NCBI RefSeq assembly: GCF_021295345.1
Contig: NZ_JAIMJB010000010.1
Location: 111,856 to 175,855 of the forward strand
Length of the DNA stretch: 64,000 bases
Direction of reading: 5' to 3'
Source: Motilimonas eburnea
GTDB taxonomy: Bacteria > Pseudomonadota > Gammaproteobacteria > Enterobacterales > CBDFNC01
Positions 20,575 through 29,151 of this stretch are shown here, in pieces (within the stretch, counting starts at the first letter, position 1; the number at the start of each line of letters is the position of its first letter). The notes under the pieces were generated by a model. It was given only the letters and a program-made list of their open reading frames with translations, searched no databases and was not told the origin of the DNA. The position numbers and the translations under genes were made by a program.

Positions 20575-22482
20575 TTATATCACTTGCTTTGGCGGTGCAA
20601 AATAGTAGCCCTGCCCTGCATTTACGCCAATTCTTTTCAGGTAATCCCATTCAGCAGCATTTTCCACCCCAACCGCAATCAATTCGACCTCACTGTCGGG
20701 GCATCCGCCCATCAAGCTGCGCAGCGCCATTTGGTTCACTTTTTCAGAGTTGATCTCACGCACTAGGCTCGGGTGCAGCTTCAATATGTCGATTTCACAA
20801 TCCTTGATGTATTGGGTACTGACCACATTTTGGCCGGCATGATCGGCGGCCAATTTACAGCCCATCCCTTTAAGCGCCCTTAACGCGGGCAAGAGTTGCT
20901 CCTGATGCTTAGCGATATCTTCTTCAGGTAATTCCACGATCAACTTTTGCAATAATGGCTTAGGTAACTGTATTAACTCAAAATTAAGCCACTTACGAAA
21001 ATCTTCATCAAGAATGGTATTGGCGCATATATTCAGGCTAAGGGGCGAGCTTAGCTCTCCGCGCTGGCGCAGTAAGCCTAACGTCTTTGCAGTCATGGCA
21101 CGGTCGATCTCCAGTGTCATCCCTACTTTTTCCGCCATAGGTAAGAACTCACCGGCATTCACCACGCGGCCTTTTTCATCCCGTAATCTAGCCATCACCT
21201 CGTGGCCCACTTCCCGGCCATCCACCGCGCTGTATATGGGCTGTAAAAAAAGAAGCAAGCTTTTGTTCTGTATTGTTTTTTCTAGGATAGCGCGCCAACG
21301 TATACTGCCCTTAGCTAATTCAGGAGGGGGCTGAGAAGACTCAAACATGTACCAGCCACTCGCCCCTTCTAAACGAGCTGCTCGCACCGCTTTGTCGACT
21401 TCATCCATCACCGCTGAAGACTTATTGCCAACCAGATAACTGGTCACACCAACATAATAGAAATCATCATGTTCAATATCCTCAGGCAGTGGTACCTTGT
21501 TCAGCACCTTACAAAGTTGATTTGCAATGTCTTGGGTTTCTTTGAGGGAGACTTGCGGAAATAACAAAGCAAAGTGTGCTCCAGCATAGCGAGAATAAAA
21601 TGCACCAGTGTATTTTTGGCCAAAGTTTTTAATCACATTCGCCACCTCAATAAGCACGTCATCACCCTGATTGGTGCCTATGGTGTGGTTTATTTCGCTT
21701 AACCCTGCCAGCTCCACCAGCATCACAGCACCGCTTGAAATACTGTCATCGCGCACCGCTGATTGCAGTCGATTATCAAAAGCGAGGCGGTTGGATAGAC
21801 CGGTTTTATCATCAACAAAGGCATTGGCACGGATATAGGTATCAAACCTGCTCCGCTCTTGCTGGGCATCATTGAGTTGCACTAAGAGAGAATCTATCAC
21901 CTTTGCCGCTGCACTCGGCCACTCATCTAAATCACGGTGGGCATTATTTTTTATCTCACCCAATTCAATTAGTTTAGCTCTGCGCTCTAATTTCTCCGCC
22001 CCTGCAAATTGCCGCTTGAGCCAACGAATCGAAATCACACTGCCCACTAACACGGTCAACAGGGCTAAAAACAGGCCAAGGTAAGACTTAAACCCGTAAT
22101 CCATGAAGTGAAATGGCTGTAACACTGAAATCGCCACATAAAAGCCGGGATGGGCCTGCAAGTAATATTTGTAGTAGACATGTCTCACAGCATCCGTTTC
22201 GTTAACACTATTAAAACGGTACACCACGCCTTGATCATTACCGACTTCGACCTTAGCAATGCCATGTGCTCGCAATAAATTAGGTAGCCAGGCTGCAAAT
22301 TCAGGGGAGCCTTGCCTTGAGCCCAACTGCTTGTCGATCACTTCAACCACAGCGCCAATCTGGATCTGTTGATGTTTGTAAACAATTTCACGAAAGCTAA
22401 CCGCACCGCCAATCACCACACATAGAGCCGAGGCGGAAATGCACAAGCAAATAAAGAAGATATAGCGATTGGTAAACTTCAT
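20575..22482 (-). CDS. csrD: RNase E specificity factor CsrD (MshH)
   Basis: Membrane protein of 635 aa. Two helices (about residues 6-26 and 137-157) flank a periplasmic domain. A HAMP-like linker, a degenerate GGDEF domain (about 230-370, with YAGAHF in place of GGDEF) and a degenerate EAL domain (about 390-630, with HEVMARL in place of EALLR) follow. Loss of both catalytic motifs is the hallmark of CsrD, which in E. coli promotes RNase E decay of the CsrA-sponging RNAs CsrB and CsrC rather than making or cutting c-di-GMP. I chose the start MKFTNRYIFF; an upstream in-frame start at 22566 would add 28 residues. A small-RNA candidate lies directly upstream. Confidence 0.93.
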   Translation of the reverse strand: MKFTNRYIFFICLCISASALCVVIGGAVSFREIVYKHQQIQIGAVVEVIDKQLGSRQGSPEFAAWLPNLLRAHGIAKVEVGNDQGVVYRFNSVNETDAVRHVYYKYYLQAHPGFYVAISVLQPFHFMDYGFKSYLGLFLALLTVLVGSVISIRWLKRQFAGAEKLERRAKLIELGEIKNNAHRDLDEWPSAAAKVIDSLLVQLNDAQQERSRFDTYIRANAFVDDKTGLSNRLAFDNRLQSAVRDDSISSGAVMLVELAGLSEINHTIGTNQGDDVLIEVANVIKNFGQKYTGAFYSRYAGAHFALLFPQVSLKETQDIANQLCKVLNKVPLPEDIEHDDFYYVGVTSYLVGNKSSAVMDEVDKAVRAARLEGASGWYMFESSQPPPELAKGSIRWRAILEKTIQNKSLLLFLQPIYSAVDGREVGHEVMARLRDEKGRVVNAGEFLPMAEKVGMTLEIDRAMTAKTLGLLRQRGELSSPLSLNICANTILDEDFRKWLNFELIQLPKPLLQKLIVELPEEDIAKHQEQLLPALRALKGMGCKLAADHAGQNVVSTQYIKDCEIDILKLHPSLVREINSEKVNQMALRSLMGGCPDSEVELIAVGVENAAEWDYLKRIGVNAGQGYYFAPPKQVI

Positions 22483-22639
22483 ACGCGTTGGGTAACCGTC
22501 CTTGACAACCACATAAGCATGATTCGTAACAGTAAAGAAATAAAACATACTTAATGTAACACGCAAGCATGGCGGGGCAGCTTACAAATATATAAAAATG
22601 CGCTGCAGATCGAAGGGCGGAATAAAACAAACGATGAAA

Positions 22640-22810
22640 GAAAAGGGCGATGCTCTCACATCGCCCTTTGTAAAACGGTCATAGTTATCATCCGTGGAAA
22701 CCTAGCTCCCTGCGATCCCTTGACCTTTACCCTTATCCCTAAGGTAAATTGTTAACGGCATTCAATAAACGTTACCAGGCTAAGCAATTTGCATTAACCC
22801 CCAAAACTGA
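22640..22810 (-). ncRNA. candidate small RNA (or csrD leader with attenuator) with four GGA motifs
   Basis: On the minus strand a sigma70-like promoter (TTCAAG, 16-bp spacer, TATAAT) is followed about 170 nt later by a strong intrinsic terminator (11-bp stem, 6-nt loop, TTTT). No ORF fits. The transcript begins with a stem-loop closed by AAATTG/CAATTT and TAACG/CGTTA. An open purine-rich stretch then holds four GGA motifs (AGGGA, AAGGGA, CAGGGA, ACGGATG) within 22691-22738. GGA in single strands or loops is the CsrA recognition core, so it may bind CsrA. If the terminator is leaky, it is also the csrD leader. Confidence 0.6.
22642..22669 (-). terminator. intrinsic terminator of the small-RNA candidate
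   Basis: AAAGGGCGATG and CATCGCCCTTT form an 11-bp perfect stem with loop CTCTCA; on the minus strand it is followed by TTTTCTTT. Confidence 0.85.
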
Positions 22811-22816
22811 AGACCC

Positions 22817-22844
22817 ATTATAACGGCCTAACTATACACTTGAA
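22817..22844 (-). promoter_or_regulatory. sigma70-like promoter of the small-RNA candidate
   Basis: Minus strand: -35 TTCAAG (22844-22839), 16-bp spacer, -10 TATAAT (22822-22817, perfect consensus). Predicted start of transcription is near 22810. Confidence 0.6.
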
Positions 22845-23178
22845 ATAACATCAAAAAAATATAACAGAGAGAAATCAGAAATCCGGTACTGTTACATCTA
22901 GGTTACACCCGCCTACAATACCTTTAATACTAGTGCATTAGCATTTTTACTATGTAAATAATCACTAAAATAAGGAGAAAACCCACCTAAATAATGGCAA
23001 ATATCTTACAACAGGGAAAGTATTTAACTTACAATTTTGATATCGAATAATAGAGGTGAGACCCGCCATATTGCCCTTTTCGCACCTTATCCTTGTCATC
23101 TTGGCGTCACATATGCGCGTCATGATTTACATACCGAATGAAACCAAGTGTCAGCTCACTATAAGCTAAGGGTTAAAC
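22845..23178. other. AT-rich intergenic region
   Basis: About 330 bases between the small-RNA promoter and the 59-codon ORF. It is AT-rich, without ORFs or clear repeats. It should hold the promoter of the rightward ORF/Hpt-like pair, but no strong hexamer pair is seen. Confidence 0.4.
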
Positions 23179-23358
23179 ATGGATAGTCAATCAAGCCAAC
23201 TCTCACATGAGCCGCTCGCGCCACATCACCCGAGACATGGTCTTGCAGCCAATATCATTTCTCACCAAGAGCCCAGCTCAAACACATTTAATTACTTCAG
23301 CTTACATGCCCATCAGCTTATTGACCCCCTAGATATCTTACCAACGCCAGCGCATTAG
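23179..23358 (+). CDS. hypothetical 59-residue protein
   Basis: ATG to TAG ORF of 59 codons, His- and Pro-rich (eight His), with no membrane helix or signal. A weak purine-rich site (TAAGGG) lies a few bases before the ATG. It lies 56 bp upstream of the Hpt-like gene on the same strand and may be a leader or a small partner protein. I do not recognise a family. It could be non-coding 5' UTR. Confidence 0.35.
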   Translation: MDSQSSQLSHEPLAPHHPRHGLAANIISHQEPSSNTFNYFSLHAHQLIDPLDILPTPAH

Positions 23359-23414
23359 ATCTTTAAACAAGCCATAAAAGCCGCTAACCTTGGTGCCAAT
23401 GAGAGGAGGTTAGT

Positions 23415-23735
23415 ATGATTTATTGCGTGTTAGACAAAGCCGTACTTGAGCTTAAATTAAGTCACTCGGCGCTGCGCACAGCCCTATTACAAGATTACTT
23501 AACCCATGCAAACAGCGATTTAGCTCTGCTGCGAGCCGCTTTTGAACAACAGGACGAGCTGCGACTGAAGCAACTCCTTATCACCTTGCAAGGAACCGCC
23601 AGTTTAGTCTGCGCCAAGCCATTAGAACTGGCATTGAAGGCGTTTAAGCAAGAGCCAAATCAAGCGCATTGGCAACAAGTCGCGAAGCTACAAGCAGCGC
23701 TGATCCATGAAGTCGAGCATTATCTCTCGGAGTAA
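23415..23735 (+). CDS. Hpt-like four-helix protein lacking the phospho-acceptor histidine
   Basis: A 106-aa all-helical soluble protein behind a very strong binding site (AGGAGG). The pattern ALLQDYLTHANSDLALLRAAF...LLITLQGTASLVCAKPLELAL follows histidine phosphotransfer domains, where the core is AHxLKGxAxxxG. The position of the active His is Ile56 here (ITLQG), so it should not take part in phosphotransfer. It may instead bind a receiver domain without phosphorylation. The assignment rests on pattern alone. Confidence 0.6.
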   Translation: MIYCVLDKAVLELKLSHSALRTALLQDYLTHANSDLALLRAAFEQQDELRLKQLLITLQGTASLVCAKPLELALKAFKQEPNQAHWQQVAKLQAALIHEVEHYLSE

Positions 23736-23779
23736 GCGCTGGCATTGAGCATCAACATGCCTGTTCTGAACAGGCCGCT

Positions 23780-25837
23780 TCAGTCGGCTTGAGCCAAACC
23801 GATCAAAAACGCGTATTCCATCGCCACATCATGATATTGCTGGTAGCGCCCTGATTTACCGCCGTGACCCGTATTGAGATCCGTGTGCAACAGCAATACT
23901 TGCTCACCCAAATGATGTTGCCGCAATTTAGCCACCCACTTGGCCGGCTCCCAGTATTGCACTTGAGAATCGTGTAACCCTGTCATCACTAATAAATTAG
24001 GGTAGTCTTGTTGGTGTATCTGATCATAAGGGCTGTAGGACTTAATGTATTCATAATCCCCTTGAACATTGGGGTTGCCCCACTCCTCATATTCTCCCGT
24101 GGTTAACGGCAAAGATTCATCTAACATGGTCGTTAATACATCAACAAAGGGAACTTGCGCTACGATGCCATGAAACAAATGAGGGGCTTGATTCGCGACC
24201 ACTGCCATCAGTAAGCCGCCCGCGCTCCCCCCCATGGCATAAACGTGTTTAGCATCACCATAACCTTGCCCTAGCAGACCCTGAGTGACATCAATAAAAT
24301 CATTAAAGGTATTGTGCTTGGCAGCTAATTTACCCATTTCATACCAATGACGGCCAAGCTCTTCACCGCCTCGGACATGGGCAATGACATAAATAAAACC
24401 ACGATCAAGTAAAGATAATACGTCACTGCGAAACGCCGTCTCTTCACTTAAACCATAAGCGCCATAGCCACACACCAGCAAGGGGCGACTAGCCAATGGC
24501 TGGCCTTGACGATAAACCAAGGATAAGGGAACTTGAGTGCCATCTCGAGCCGAGATCCACAAACGCTCGCTGTGATAATGAGCGACATCAAATCCCCCCA
24601 ACACGGTTTGTTGCTTTAACAAACGTTGCTGACCACAGCTTAACGCTATCTCTAATGTACTGGTTGGCGTTGTTAAGCTGGAGTAACCAAAACGTAACCG
24701 TGTTGAACTGGGCTCAGGATTATGCCCGAGCCAAGCGCTATAACAGGGATCATGAAAACTGACAGAACGAAATTCATCCTCCTGCCAGTGCCGGTAACCA
24801 AGGTTAACTAGCCCTTGATGACGCTCTTGCACCACTAAGTAGTCATCAAATAATTGATAGTCTTCCAACAACACATCATCTCGTGGCGGGCACACCACCG
24901 CCCAATCAACAAAGGCTAACTCAGATGATTCTACAAGGGCCTCATTCGCCGCCACTAAACAAAAGTTTTTTCCTAATGCGTTTGTTCTGACAAAAAATTG
25001 GCCGGCAAAATGGTCAAGCTCATACTCGATCCCTGACTGGCGACGCTGAAACCTCACCGCCTTTGCATCAACTTGGTTAAGATCAACCAACCAAGCCTCA
25101 CTGCTGGTACTGGCATAACAGCCAATGATGAGAAATTGCTCCGAACGAGAGACATGAAGCCCGAGGTAATAACTGTCGTCAGCCTCTTGATAGATAAGTT
25201 GATCCAAGCTGAAATTTTGGCCCACTACATGACGCCAAACTTGATAAGGCACTAAGGTGTGTGGATGTTTTTTAACATAATAATAGTGTTGGCTGTCACT
25301 GCCCCACACCAGGTCACCAGAGGTATCATCAGGTCCATGCTCTATGATGTCACCAGTGGCAATATCTTGTAATACCAACTGATACAAACACCCACCGAGA
25401 CAATCTTCGCTAAACAACACACGCTGTTGATCTGGGCTAACTCGCGCTTCACCAAGCTCATAATATTCATGACCCTGACTGCGAAGATTTAAATCCAGCA
25501 AGCATTGTGGCTCAGCATTCAGCGATTGTGCGTAGCGCACCAGTTTTGGGTAATCACAACCATCAAGATATAACTGCTGATACCAATATCCCTTTTTATA
25601 ATAAGGCACACTGGCCTCATCGGGCTGCAGTCGGGCCGTCATTTCCTCAAACAGGGACTGTTGCAGCGGGGCCCACTGAGCCATCAACGCGTCACAATAG
25701 GCATTTTCAGCGCGTAAATACGCCAATACATCAGCGTCACTGCGACTGTCATCACGTAACCAATAGTAATCATCTTGGCGAATATCTTGGTGGTGTTTAA
25801 TCAAAAATGGCCGTTTCTCAGCCTGAGGAGGGCGCAT
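23780..25837 (-). CDS. ptrB: oligopeptidase B
   Basis: Cytoplasmic serine peptidase (S9A) that cuts after Arg/Lys in short peptides. At 685 aa it matches the E. coli protein length. The N-terminal beta-propeller starts with RPPQAEKRP...DDYYWLRDD. The C-terminal alpha/beta hydrolase domain holds MGGSAGG (Ser near 538), the Asp of LHDSQV (near 623) and the His of TGHGGKSGR (near 658). Monocistronic: an intrinsic terminator separates it from ydbL upstream. Confidence 0.95.
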   Translation of the reverse strand: MRPPQAEKRPFLIKHHQDIRQDDYYWLRDDSRSDADVLAYLRAENAYCDALMAQWAPLQQSLFEEMTARLQPDEASVPYYKKGYWYQQLYLDGCDYPKLVRYAQSLNAEPQCLLDLNLRSQGHEYYELGEARVSPDQQRVLFSEDCLGGCLYQLVLQDIATGDIIEHGPDDTSGDLVWGSDSQHYYYVKKHPHTLVPYQVWRHVVGQNFSLDQLIYQEADDSYYLGLHVSRSEQFLIIGCYASTSSEAWLVDLNQVDAKAVRFQRRQSGIEYELDHFAGQFFVRTNALGKNFCLVAANEALVESSELAFVDWAVVCPPRDDVLLEDYQLFDDYLVVQERHQGLVNLGYRHWQEDEFRSVSFHDPCYSAWLGHNPEPSSTRLRFGYSSLTTPTSTLEIALSCGQQRLLKQQTVLGGFDVAHYHSERLWISARDGTQVPLSLVYRQGQPLASRPLLVCGYGAYGLSEETAFRSDVLSLLDRGFIYVIAHVRGGEELGRHWYEMGKLAAKHNTFNDFIDVTQGLLGQGYGDAKHVYAMGGSAGGLLMAVVANQAPHLFHGIVAQVPFVDVLTTMLDESLPLTTGEYEEWGNPNVQGDYEYIKSYSPYDQIHQQDYPNLLVMTGLHDSQVQYWEPAKWVAKLRQHHLGEQVLLLHTDLNTGHGGKSGRYQQYHDVAMEYAFLIGLAQAD

Positions 25838-25866
25838 AAATAAACCTTATTGGATTGAACAACAAA

Positions 25867-25895
25867 AAAAGCCGATATAGGCAATATCGGCTTTT
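25867..25895 (-). terminator. intrinsic terminator after ydbL
   Basis: GCCGATAT/ATATCGGC with 5-nt loop flanked by A and T runs; on the minus strand seven Ts follow. It ends the ydbH-ynbE-ydbL transcript just before ptrB. Confidence 0.85.
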
Positions 25896-25914
25896 GATTT
25901 CTTAAGGGGTTAAA

Positions 25915-26229
25915 TTACTTTTTAACCCACTTGCCTGCACCATTCATAATATATTGCCCTGAAGGTGTTTTTTGCAGGGCTTTTTCGCCTGCTAAAATAG
26001 CCACTTGCTCGGTGGTCATGTTGTTTTTCTTCGCGATCTTCTTGTAGGCTTCTAAACGCTGAGCATTGATGGATGCCACTATGCTGTTCACCTCGGCCGA
26101 GGCCTGAACCGCCCCCACCATGCCATCAGGGCGTTCACCGATTAAACCTTGGTCTTTAGCCGAGTGCAAATCTAATGCAAGTACGTTAAAACTCACAGCC
26201 GTCATTAAAATCAATAGCCATTTTTTCAT
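25915..26229 (-). CDS. ydbL: YdbL-family periplasmic protein (DUF1318)
   Basis: Small periplasmic protein (104 aa) with a signal peptide (about residues 1-19, ending VLA). The body LHSAKDQGLIGERPDGMVGAV is the DUF1318 signature, followed by a conserved helix and a short Gly/Lys tail. AGGAG precedes the ATG at 26229; a longer in-frame start overlapping ynbE is rejected. In E. coli YdbL modulates the YdbH-YnbE bridge that moves phospholipids to the outer membrane. Confidence 0.9.
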   Translation of the reverse strand: MKKWLLILMTAVSFNVLALDLHSAKDQGLIGERPDGMVGAVQASAEVNSIVASINAQRLEAYKKIAKKNNMTTEQVAILAGEKALQKTPSGQYIMNGAGKWVKK

Positions 26230-26239
26230 CCTAAACTCC

Positions 26240-26425
26240 TTAAAATAATCCGCTTTCGTCACTGAAAATTTGTTCAAGATCTTTATCCACCTTGACCCGG
26301 ATCTCGTGATCAATTTTCACATTTAAATTGACGGTAATTGGCTTATCAGGCACCGCAACTTCCACCCTAGGCGTACAAGCGAGTAACGCCACACTCAACC
26401 CCAAGGGCATTAGGATCCTTATCAT
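26240..26425 (-). CDS. ynbE: YnbE-family outer-membrane lipoprotein
   Basis: Lipoprotein of 61 aa, same length as E. coli YnbE. The lipobox LLAC places the lipidated Cys near residue 17. The rest is a beta-rich segment (KPITVNLNVKIDHEIRVKVD) that in E. coli completes the YdbH bridge by beta-strand stacking. Its ATG overlaps the ydbH stop (ATGA). Confidence 0.92.
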   Translation of the reverse strand: MIRILMPLGLSVALLACTPRVEVAVPDKPITVNLNVKIDHEIRVKVDKDLEQIFSDESGLF

Positions 26426-28386
26426 AAATATTTTTCCTCAATTTTTCGTTCCAACTCATTGGAAAAACGCAAACTACGTAATAATTGTATCAGGTTTTCT
26501 TGATGGGAATAATTAAACTCTATCGGCCGCGTTTTACTCACATGCGGGCTATTTCCTTTGATCTTCGCCTCTATTTGCATGTCGCCATTGGGTTGATAAT
26601 TTAACTTGCCAACCAAGTCAGAGTAGCGAAGGTCTTCCAAGATCTTAAAAATAAACTCTACCCCAACATTGGTGCTGGCAATGCTGCTCACCACATCTGA
26701 ATCGGGTATCGCGATATGCCCACCGGGTGCTCGCGCGGCGATTTCACCTTGATAAATATGAAACCCATCGGCTTCTTTGAGCAAGGGAATATTGGCATCC
26801 AAAACCCCAGTTGCCGACGCACCGGGCAGTTGTCCATAGGCAAGTAGCCCTGCTAATTGAACACCTTTTATACTCACATCAGTGCGCCCTAACGCCAAGG
26901 GTTTAAAGCGTTTAATACGTAACTCCCCCCCTAATACATAAGCGCTCAAGTCGCGGATTTCAGGCTGATGAATATCCGCTTTAAAGTCCAAGTCAATCGC
27001 GCTTAAAGGGACCCCGATATCTAATAAATCGATGCTTAAATGGTTATCATCTTGCTTCGAGCTTAATTGGTTGTGGGCTATCTCATAACCTTGTACTAGG
27101 GATAGGGCTGCGTTTTCGACCACAAAATCTTGCACCAAACCACTGATACTTTTTGCATCAATCGCCACATCCAAGCGACCATCACCGCGCGTTAAATGAT
27201 AATTCAAGCTTCCTGTATAACCGATTTTGCCACTGTCAATTTGGGTTTTATCAAGCCAGCGTAACCCGGTTGCCGTTTTATTGGCTTCAACCAAATTAAG
27301 CTCCCCCGGAATCAGCTCAACCCTGAGCTGATTGCCCGCCAAGGTCAACTTAGTTTCGATCAGTTGCATCAGGCTAGACAGTGAAAGGGTGGCATCTAAG
27401 CGCGACGGTGCTATTTGATAACGCGTCTTGCTGGCTAGGCGAATATCAGGCAAAGCGTGTTTACCCCATTTGGCTTTTTGCACCAGAAATTCAGCGTTCA
27501 ATGTTGCTTGGGTCAAGTCAAACACGGCAGGCTCAGCGAGACTCAATTGCCCTTTATTCACCCTTAACTGCTGCCAGCGCAACATGGATAACAGATTAAA
27601 TTCTGTTAACAACACGCGTTGTTTAGCCAGATCCAACTGTGCTTTCCCTTTGACTTGCCCTTTTTCGAGCCAAGGCATCACCTGAATAGGCGATGAGACC
27701 TGCAAGGCAAAAAGCGTCGGCTGGTGCAAGTTTCCACTGATGCTGATTTGCGGCTGTAACAGGATTGGCGCAGGCAGAGGCAAGTTTAATTGTTCTAGCA
27801 AAATGGTGGTTATCTTAGCCTGTATCTGCCATTGTGACGCGATCCTGTCTAGCCCTAACGTGAGTTGGTTAGCTTGTTGGTAGAGGCGAATATCGACCCG
27901 TTTAGACGTGATATTGGCCTGTAATTGCCAAGGATCAAGCCAAGGTTTTTCGTTTTGATACAGACGAATTCCCTTGATGTTAAGGGTGATATTAGGCAAT
28001 TGCGCAACGCGCTCAACCAGACCCAATTGATTCAGTAGATCGGCCACCGCTGCTACCCTTTGCTGCGGAGTCTGCGGTGTGGTTGGTTCAACGGGCGCTG
28101 AAGCCTTCGGTGCGGTTTCACTTGTACAAGTTAGCGCCCAGTGCACTTCGTCAACATGAATAACAGGATCATCATTGGCTTGCTTACTGACCCGAATACC
28201 TTGCAGATACCGTTTTGGGCAAGCATCGTCTAGGTTAATACGTTGTAACTCAAGGTTCCCTGTTGCAAGCCAGCTAAAATCCATGGCATTCGCAAAAAAG
28301 GGACTCAAGCAACCCCAGCTAAGTAACCAATAGCGCAGTAACATGGCACCGAGCCAGTGTGATTTGTGCGGATGTTGACGCATCAA
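26422..28386 (-). CDS. ydbH: YdbH-family AsmA-like intermembrane protein
   Basis: AsmA-like protein (654 aa) with an N-terminal membrane anchor (about residues 12-35) and a long beta-rich periplasmic region. Its C-terminal part (for example GGELRIKRFKP, GGHIAIPDS, DLRYSDLVGKLNYQPNGDMQIEAKIKG) fits the YdbH dicarboxylate-transport-type domain. In E. coli YdbH, TamB and YhdP share the task of carrying phospholipids across the periplasm. The protein is clearly shorter than E. coli YdbH (about 880 aa), so the bridge may have fewer repeats. First gene of the ydbH-ynbE-ydbL operon. Confidence 0.88.
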   Translation of the reverse strand: MMRQHPHKSHWLGAMLLRYWLLSWGCLSPFFANAMDFSWLATGNLELQRINLDDACPKRYLQGIRVSKQANDDPVIHVDEVHWALTCTSETAPKASAPVEPTTPQTPQQRVAAVADLLNQLGLVERVAQLPNITLNIKGIRLYQNEKPWLDPWQLQANITSKRVDIRLYQQANQLTLGLDRIASQWQIQAKITTILLEQLNLPLPAPILLQPQISISGNLHQPTLFALQVSSPIQVMPWLEKGQVKGKAQLDLAKQRVLLTEFNLLSMLRWQQLRVNKGQLSLAEPAVFDLTQATLNAEFLVQKAKWGKHALPDIRLASKTRYQIAPSRLDATLSLSSLMQLIETKLTLAGNQLRVELIPGELNLVEANKTATGLRWLDKTQIDSGKIGYTGSLNYHLTRGDGRLDVAIDAKSISGLVQDFVVENAALSLVQGYEIAHNQLSSKQDDNHLSIDLLDIGVPLSAIDLDFKADIHQPEIRDLSAYVLGGELRIKRFKPLALGRTDVSIKGVQLAGLLAYGQLPGASATGVLDANIPLLKEADGFHIYQGEIAARAPGGHIAIPDSDVVSSIASTNVGVEFIFKILEDLRYSDLVGKLNYQPNGDMQIEAKIKGNSPHVSKTRPIEFNYSHQENLIQLLRSLRFSNELERKIEEKYL

Positions 28387-28546
28387 TAAAGCCTCATCGC
28401 CCTAGGGTGCACCAAGTTCAAATAAAACGGGCAAAATAAATAACTGCCTTAGATAGCAACTGACAAAAATATGATGATTTTGTAGAATTCACCAGCAATA
28501 ACATTTTTATACCCCGTTTGTCATTTCAAGGAAGAAGTACAGATAC

Positions 28547-29140
28547 ATGCCAAAAAACATCCCCATTAAGGCCGCAGTCAAAAAACTGGATAACTCAGAT
28601 CTAATAAAAACAGGGTTTTGGGTTGGCCAAGTCTTTATGTTAATCGCCACCATGTTGGGTGTCTACCTTGCTTCGCAAGAAGGTATGTCACAAGCCATGA
28701 CATTTAATGACATCAACAACTTAACAGACAATTACCACCTCAGGCGTTCACTCAAAGATGAGCTGAGTGATAATCTGGATAAACTCGATAAGACCATTGA
28801 CTACTTGCGCCAAGGTCACAGCTACCACGCTGAAAAAGATCGCCCAAAGTTCGATACCTATATCTGGCAAGCCATGCGCTTTTCACCACGTACCATGGAG
28901 ACCCCCGCCCCCATCCTCACTGGCGTGAGGCGGTTTCATAATGAAGTTGACGACCTCTTGATGCGGCTAGACAAACGATACCTTGGCCGTAACGTGGTCA
29001 TCGAGCGACTCGATGCCCTCTCGGTGCAAACCAAAGAGCACACCTTGGCTTACATAAAAGCCGACCTCGCTCAGATAAGAGATGTACTGAGCCAACATAA
29101 TGTCGATGCCGATCAACTGTTATCGTATCAAGCAAAATAA
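28547..29140 (+). CDS. hypothetical single-pass membrane protein
   Basis: Protein of 197 aa with one N-terminal membrane helix (about residues 22-42, TGFWVGQVFMLIATMLGVYLA) and a mainly helical, charged remainder with Asp/Lys/Leu heptads. GAAG lies upstream. It ends 11 bp before the rhomboid gene, so the two form an operon and it may be the protease's partner or substrate. I do not recognise a family. Confidence 0.75.
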   Translation: MPKNIPIKAAVKKLDNSDLIKTGFWVGQVFMLIATMLGVYLASQEGMSQAMTFNDINNLTDNYHLRRSLKDELSDNLDKLDKTIDYLRQGHSYHAEKDRPKFDTYIWQAMRFSPRTMETPAPILTGVRRFHNEVDDLLMRLDKRYLGRNVVIERLDALSVQTKEHTLAYIKADLAQIRDVLSQHNVDADQLLSYQAK

Positions 29141-29151
29141 GAAAACACCTT

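Noticed and set aside
23042..23178. Promoter for the 59-codon ORF
   Set aside because: TTGGCG and CATGAT-like boxes are present but the spacing is only 14 bp, so I do not annotate them.
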